Source: Fibrobacter sp. (lineage in GTDB: Bacteria; Fibrobacterota; Fibrobacteria; Fibrobacterales; Fibrobacteraceae). Taken from it: 36,344 bases of DNA. A model generated the notes under the pieces. That model was not told where the DNA came from and made no database searches. It saw only the letters and a program-made list of their open reading frames with translations. The translations under genes were made by a program, and so were the position numbers. Positions 33,190 through 36,344 of this stretch are shown here, in pieces. The number at the start of each line of letters is the position of its first letter. The stretch's first letter is position 1. The stretch lies in the NCBI GenBank assembly GCA_012515825.1, contig JAAYXQ010000027.1, positions 1 through 36,344 of the forward strand. Direction: 5' to 3'.

Positions 33190-34188
33190 ATGGAAGAAAA
33201 TGATTACGCTTTTCCTGATTTAGGTGAATTTAGGCTGATTCAAAGCTTACTAAAGGATCGATTCCCGTTATCGAATCCTTCTCCTAAACATCGTTTTTGG
33301 GTAGATGCTGGGGATGATGCTGCAGGTGTAGATGGTTGGCTTATTACAAAAGATTTATCTATGGAAAACACGCATTTTCTATTAGATTATTCGACTATGG
33401 CTCAAGCGGTAGAAAAGCATATAGTTTCTAATGTCTCTGATATTTCCTCTATGGGGGGAGTTCCGATGATCGCTTTCTTAGGTTTAGGATTGAATCGTCA
33501 TTGGAATGAAGATCAAAGAAATGCTTTGATAGATGCTTTTCAGAAGGGATTTAAATCTCGCGGTATCCGTCTTCTTGGAGGAGACACTGTGGTGGGAGAT
33601 GTTGGTTTTTTTTCTACGACTCTCCTTGGACAAACAACCTTAGTTCAGCCTTTAAAACGCTCTAGTGCAAAGCCTGGTGAACGTGTTTATGTTCAAGGAA
33701 CTCTTGGAAAATCAGCTGCAGGGCTTTGGGTATTATTAAATCATCCTGAGGATCGAAAAAAATGGTCTTCTCTTGTAGAATATCATTTGAGTCCTGTGAT
33801 CAAAGAACGTGCAGGAGAAGCTCTTGCCGAGATTCAATCTATAGGGGCCTGCATTGACATAAGCGATGGATTAAGTTCTGAGTTAAATCATATCGCCTCT
33901 TCTTCAAGAGTGCAACTCGTAATTGAAAAAGAAAGTTTACCTGTGGATCCTGAAGTTTTGGCTTTGTCTGAATATTACGGTTTGTCACCCTATGATTTTG
34001 CATTAAATGGGGGTGAAGAATATCAACTTCTTTTTACAAGTTCCTGTTCAAATAGTATATTCTATAATAATGATAGGATTGGTCCTGTTTATGATATTGG
34101 TTATGTTCAAGTCGGAAGTGGCGTTGAACAGATTAATTCTCAAGGGATAGTAGAACAAATGAACGCTCAATCATGGTCGCATTTATGA
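33190..34188 (+). CDS. thiL: thiamine-monophosphate kinase
   Basis: ThiL phosphorylates thiamine monophosphate to the active cofactor thiamine diphosphate. The 332-residue protein has the family's WVDAGDDAAGVDGWLITKDLSMENTHF, VSNVSDISSMGGVP, LLGGDTVVGD and CIDISDGLSSELNHIA motifs for Mg-ATP and substrate binding. Length is usual. There is no close Shine-Dalgarno before ATG 33190. The end overlaps the pilB start, so the two genes are likely co-transcribed although unrelated in function. Confidence 0.95.
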   Translation: MEENDYAFPDLGEFRLIQSLLKDRFPLSNPSPKHRFWVDAGDDAAGVDGWLITKDLSMENTHFLLDYSTMAQAVEKHIVSNVSDISSMGGVPMIAFLGLGLNRHWNEDQRNALIDAFQKGFKSRGIRLLGGDTVVGDVGFFSTTLLGQTTLVQPLKRSSAKPGERVYVQGTLGKSAAGLWVLLNHPEDRKKWSSLVEYHLSPVIKERAGEALAEIQSIGACIDISDGLSSELNHIASSSRVQLVIEKESLPVDPEVLALSEYYGLSPYDFALNGGEEYQLLFTSSCSNSIFYNNDRIGPVYDIGYVQVGSGVEQINSQGIVEQMNAQSWSHL

Positions 34189-36095
34189 ATAGAAATTCAA
34201 AAGCTAATATAGGTGAATTACTCCTTCGTCAAGGAATTATAGACGAAGATCAGCTCAAGCATGCGATGAGTGAACAAGAACGTACAGGAATTATGTTGAG
34301 TAAAATTCTTGTTCGTTTAGGTATGGTGAGTGAAGAGACTCTGACAAATATTCTTGGCGTGCAAATGCAATCCACAACTAAAATGCGCATTGGTGAAATG
34401 CTCATGGCGCAGGGCTATATTACAGAAGCTCAGTTGGATAAAGCACTTGAACAACAAAAAATAACAGGGCAACGTTTAGGAAAAACACTTGTTTCTTTAG
34501 GTTTTATGCCCGAAGAAAAACTCATAGAAATTTTATCAATACAGTTTGAAATTCCTTATGTTTCTTTGAGTAATTTTTCTTTTGATCCCGATGTCGTGAA
34601 GTATTTATCTGAAGACGTGTGTCGTGGGTATAATGTTGTTCCTTTATTTGTAAACTTAAAAGAAAAGATTTTAACGATAGCGATGTCTGATCCTACGAAC
34701 ATGCGAGTGATTGATATCGTTAAGTTTAAGGCTCAAATGGATATAGATGTGGTGATGGCTTCTGAAAAAGATGTTTCAGCAGCTATTGAACGTCTATACG
34801 CAGAACGAGTAAGTGCAGATGAAACGCTAAGCTCACTTTTAAGTGCATCTGACGAAAAAGATGAATTAGAAACTGTCGAACGAGATGGCTATAATCAAGA
34901 ACCAGAGTTGACTGATGAAGAAGGTCAGCAGGTGGTAAAGATTGTAACAACCTTGATTCATGAAGCTATTGCACGTGGAGCTTCTGATATTCACTTAGAG
35001 CCTCAAGAAACGTATTTGAAATTACGTTACCGTATTGATGGTGATCTTCAAGTGATGGCTCCTATCCCTGCGCGACTAATGGCTCAAATTCTATCAAGAA
35101 TTAAGCTGTTAGCAAAAATGGATATTGCAGAAAAAAGAAAGCCTTTGGATGGCCGTTTTACCGTGAGATACAGAGGCAGTGAAGTGGACTTACGTGTGAG
35201 CTCTTTCCCTGTTTCATTACGTAAACGAGGTGTTGCTGAAAAAATCGTTATGCGTATTTTAGACCCTAATTCAGGCCAATTCCCGCTGAAGGATATGGGG
35301 TTTGATCCACGTGTTTTCAAACAATTCTTAGAAGCCATTAATTTACCGAACGGCATTATTCTTGTGACTGGCCCAACAGGATCTGGTAAATCAACCACTC
35401 TTTATGCTTCGATTCGCGAAATTCTGGATTCCACAATTAATATTTCTACGATGGAAGACCCTGTGGAATTGAATGTGGATGGCGTGAATCAAGGGCAAAT
35501 CAATGTGGCGGCTGGCTTTACTTTTGCTGCTGGTATTCGAGCTCTTCTCCGTCAGGATCCAGACGTAATTATGATCGGTGAAATGCGCGATAGAGAAACG
35601 TCTTCCATGGCTATTGAAGCTGCCTTGACTGGTCACTTAGTGTTTAGTACACTTCATACGAATGATGCTTCTGGTGCTTTCCCTCGTTTGCTTGAAATGG
35701 ATCTTGAACCTTTCTTGGTCTCAACCGCAATTAAAGGTGTTTTAGCACAACGACTAGTGCGTCGTATATGTAAATATTGCAAGGAACCTTTGGATATTCC
35801 TCAAGAACTTCGTGATGAACTTCATCTCACTCCTGAGATGCAATTCTATCATGGAAAGGGTTGCCCGAAATGTGATGGTTCTGGATATAAAGGACGTTGC
35901 GGTATTTATGAATTTTTAGTCCCTAATGAAACTATTCGTAACTTGATTCTTAAAAGAGCTTCAGGTGACGATATTAAACGTGCTGCGATACAGGAAACGA
36001 ATTTGATTACTCTTCGAATGGATGGAATCCAAAAAGCCTTAGATGGTCTTACCACACTAGAACAAGCTCTTTCAGCATCGACAAAGGATGATTGA
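34185..36095 (+). CDS. pilB: type IV pilus assembly ATPase PilB (GspE family)
   Basis: PilB powers pilus extension. I choose ATG 34185 (636 residues), which overlaps the thiL stop as ATGA like many junctions here; ATG 34173 would add four residues. Two copies of the MshEN/T2SSE_N type domain are visible (IGELLLRQGIIDEDQLKHAM and IGEMLMAQGYITEAQLDKAL), the second followed by the GSPII_E linker. The ATPase has Walker A GPTGSGKSTT near residue 396, Asp box, Walker B DPDVIMIGEMRD near 458, His box and zinc cysteines CKYC/CPKC at about 525-560. MshEN domains bind c-di-GMP in MshE. No pilA, pilC or pilT is in the window. Confidence 0.94.
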   Translation: MNRNSKANIGELLLRQGIIDEDQLKHAMSEQERTGIMLSKILVRLGMVSEETLTNILGVQMQSTTKMRIGEMLMAQGYITEAQLDKALEQQKITGQRLGKTLVSLGFMPEEKLIEILSIQFEIPYVSLSNFSFDPDVVKYLSEDVCRGYNVVPLFVNLKEKILTIAMSDPTNMRVIDIVKFKAQMDIDVVMASEKDVSAAIERLYAERVSADETLSSLLSASDEKDELETVERDGYNQEPELTDEEGQQVVKIVTTLIHEAIARGASDIHLEPQETYLKLRYRIDGDLQVMAPIPARLMAQILSRIKLLAKMDIAEKRKPLDGRFTVRYRGSEVDLRVSSFPVSLRKRGVAEKIVMRILDPNSGQFPLKDMGFDPRVFKQFLEAINLPNGIILVTGPTGSGKSTTLYASIREILDSTINISTMEDPVELNVDGVNQGQINVAAGFTFAAGIRALLRQDPDVIMIGEMRDRETSSMAIEAALTGHLVFSTLHTNDASGAFPRLLEMDLEPFLVSTAIKGVLAQRLVRRICKYCKEPLDIPQELRDELHLTPEMQFYHGKGCPKCDGSGYKGRCGIYEFLVPNETIRNLILKRASGDDIKRAAIQETNLITLRMDGIQKALDGLTTLEQALSASTKDD

Positions 36096-36344
36096 TGTCT
36101 TGTCTTGTGGATGATGTTTTATTAAAAAAAGAATTAAACCAAGAACAATCCGCTGCAGCCCTTAAGATACAAGGGCCAATGCTTATTTTGGCGGGTGCTG
36201 GTTCTGGTAAAACTAGAGCAATCACTTATAAAATGGCTCACTTGATTTCAGCACATCATGTGGACCCTAGTCATATTCTTGCGGTCACCTTCACTAATAA
36301 GGCGGCTCGAGAAATGAAAGAACGCATACATCAAATATTAAAAG
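36095..36344 (+). CDS. UvrD/PcrA-family DNA helicase, 3' end outside the window
   Basis: The frame starts at ATG 36095, sharing one base with the pilB stop (TGATG) and preceded by AAAGGA. The 83 visible codons include the Q-motif (LNQEQSAAAL), Walker A GAGSGKT and motif Ia TFTNKAAREMKERI, the N-terminal pattern of superfamily I helicases of the UvrD/Rep/PcrA group. The rest lies beyond the right edge, so UvrD, PcrA and Rep cannot be separated. Confidence 0.92.
   Translation, partial: MSCLVDDVLLKKELNQEQSAAALKIQGPMLILAGAGSGKTRAITYKMAHLISAHHVDPSHILAVTFTNKAAREMKERIHQILK

Noticed and set aside
1..36344. CRISPR array, insertion sequence, prophage or toxin-antitoxin pair
   Set aside because: No regularly spaced repeats, transposase, integrase, phage structural gene or small paired genes of that kind were found; the only tandem repeat is the coding repeat in pilP.

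Overview
The window is low-GC (roughly 35-40% by eye), densely packed bacterial chromosome. It has two tRNAs and no mobile element, phage gene or CRISPR array. Several traits together suggest Fibrobacterota, either Fibrobacter or its termite-gut relatives: exported or lipidated envelope proteins, a serine-rich linker in a SPOR-domain protein, a SUMF1-like exported protein of a type known as a paralogous family in Fibrobacter, a carbohydrate-active-looking BNR protein with a type IX-like C-terminal sorting segment, and a pilMNOPQ cluster with an unusual PilP. This placement is inference from gene content; no phylogenetic marker was compared.

Layout. 1-2341: a UvrA-type ATPase cut by the left edge. 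2387-5254: a two-gene envelope unit (SUMF1-like exported protein, four-helix membrane protein). 5332-6429 (-): ychF. 6563-10258 (+): a lipoprotein, phosphatidylserine decarboxylase, a protein ending in an endonuclease III-type iron-sulfur loop, another lipoprotein and a GerW/YtfJ-like protein, closed by a strong terminator. 10427-11980 (-): a secreted BNR_4 protein. 12281-18530 (-): a long co-directional run miaB, SPOR protein, tRNA-Leu(CAA), exported protein, panD, LytR_C lipoprotein, rsfS, argS, ending in a clean hairpin terminator. 18801-19511 (+): a DUF2334 deacetylase-like protein, convergent with an M23 peptidase. 21380-22061 (-): tRNA-Ala(GGC) and a cyclophilin.

22238-24976 (+) is a translationally coupled pyrR-pyrB-pyrC' operon. 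Its third gene is a dihydroorotase relative that has lost the metal-binding HxH and the catalytic Asp, so it is probably a structural partner of aspartate transcarbamoylase. It is followed by a membrane-anchored PilZ protein and then the type IV pilus assembly operon pilM-N-O-P-Q (26095-31664). That operon is driven by a near-consensus sigma-70 promoter whose spacer is filled by a palindrome. The PilP subunit is a large chimera (AMIN-like domain, 18-residue charged repeats, SH3-like domain, PilP domain), and the adjacent PilQ has no AMIN domain. 31683-33108 (-) encodes a receiver-like protein and a TIM-barrel protein. 33190-36344 (+) holds thiL, a PilB/GspE ATPase with two MshEN-type domains, and the start of a UvrD-family helicase.

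The strongest common theme is envelope and pilus biology. The pilus motor, alignment complex and secretin lie near two possible cyclic-di-GMP sensing modules: the PilZ protein upstream of pilM and the duplicated N-terminal domains of PilB. I found no unmistakably new defence or mobile system. The most unusual items are the PilP chimera, the pil promoter palindrome, the histone-H1-like tail on RsfS, the pseudo-dihydroorotase and the iron-sulfur-loop protein next to psd.
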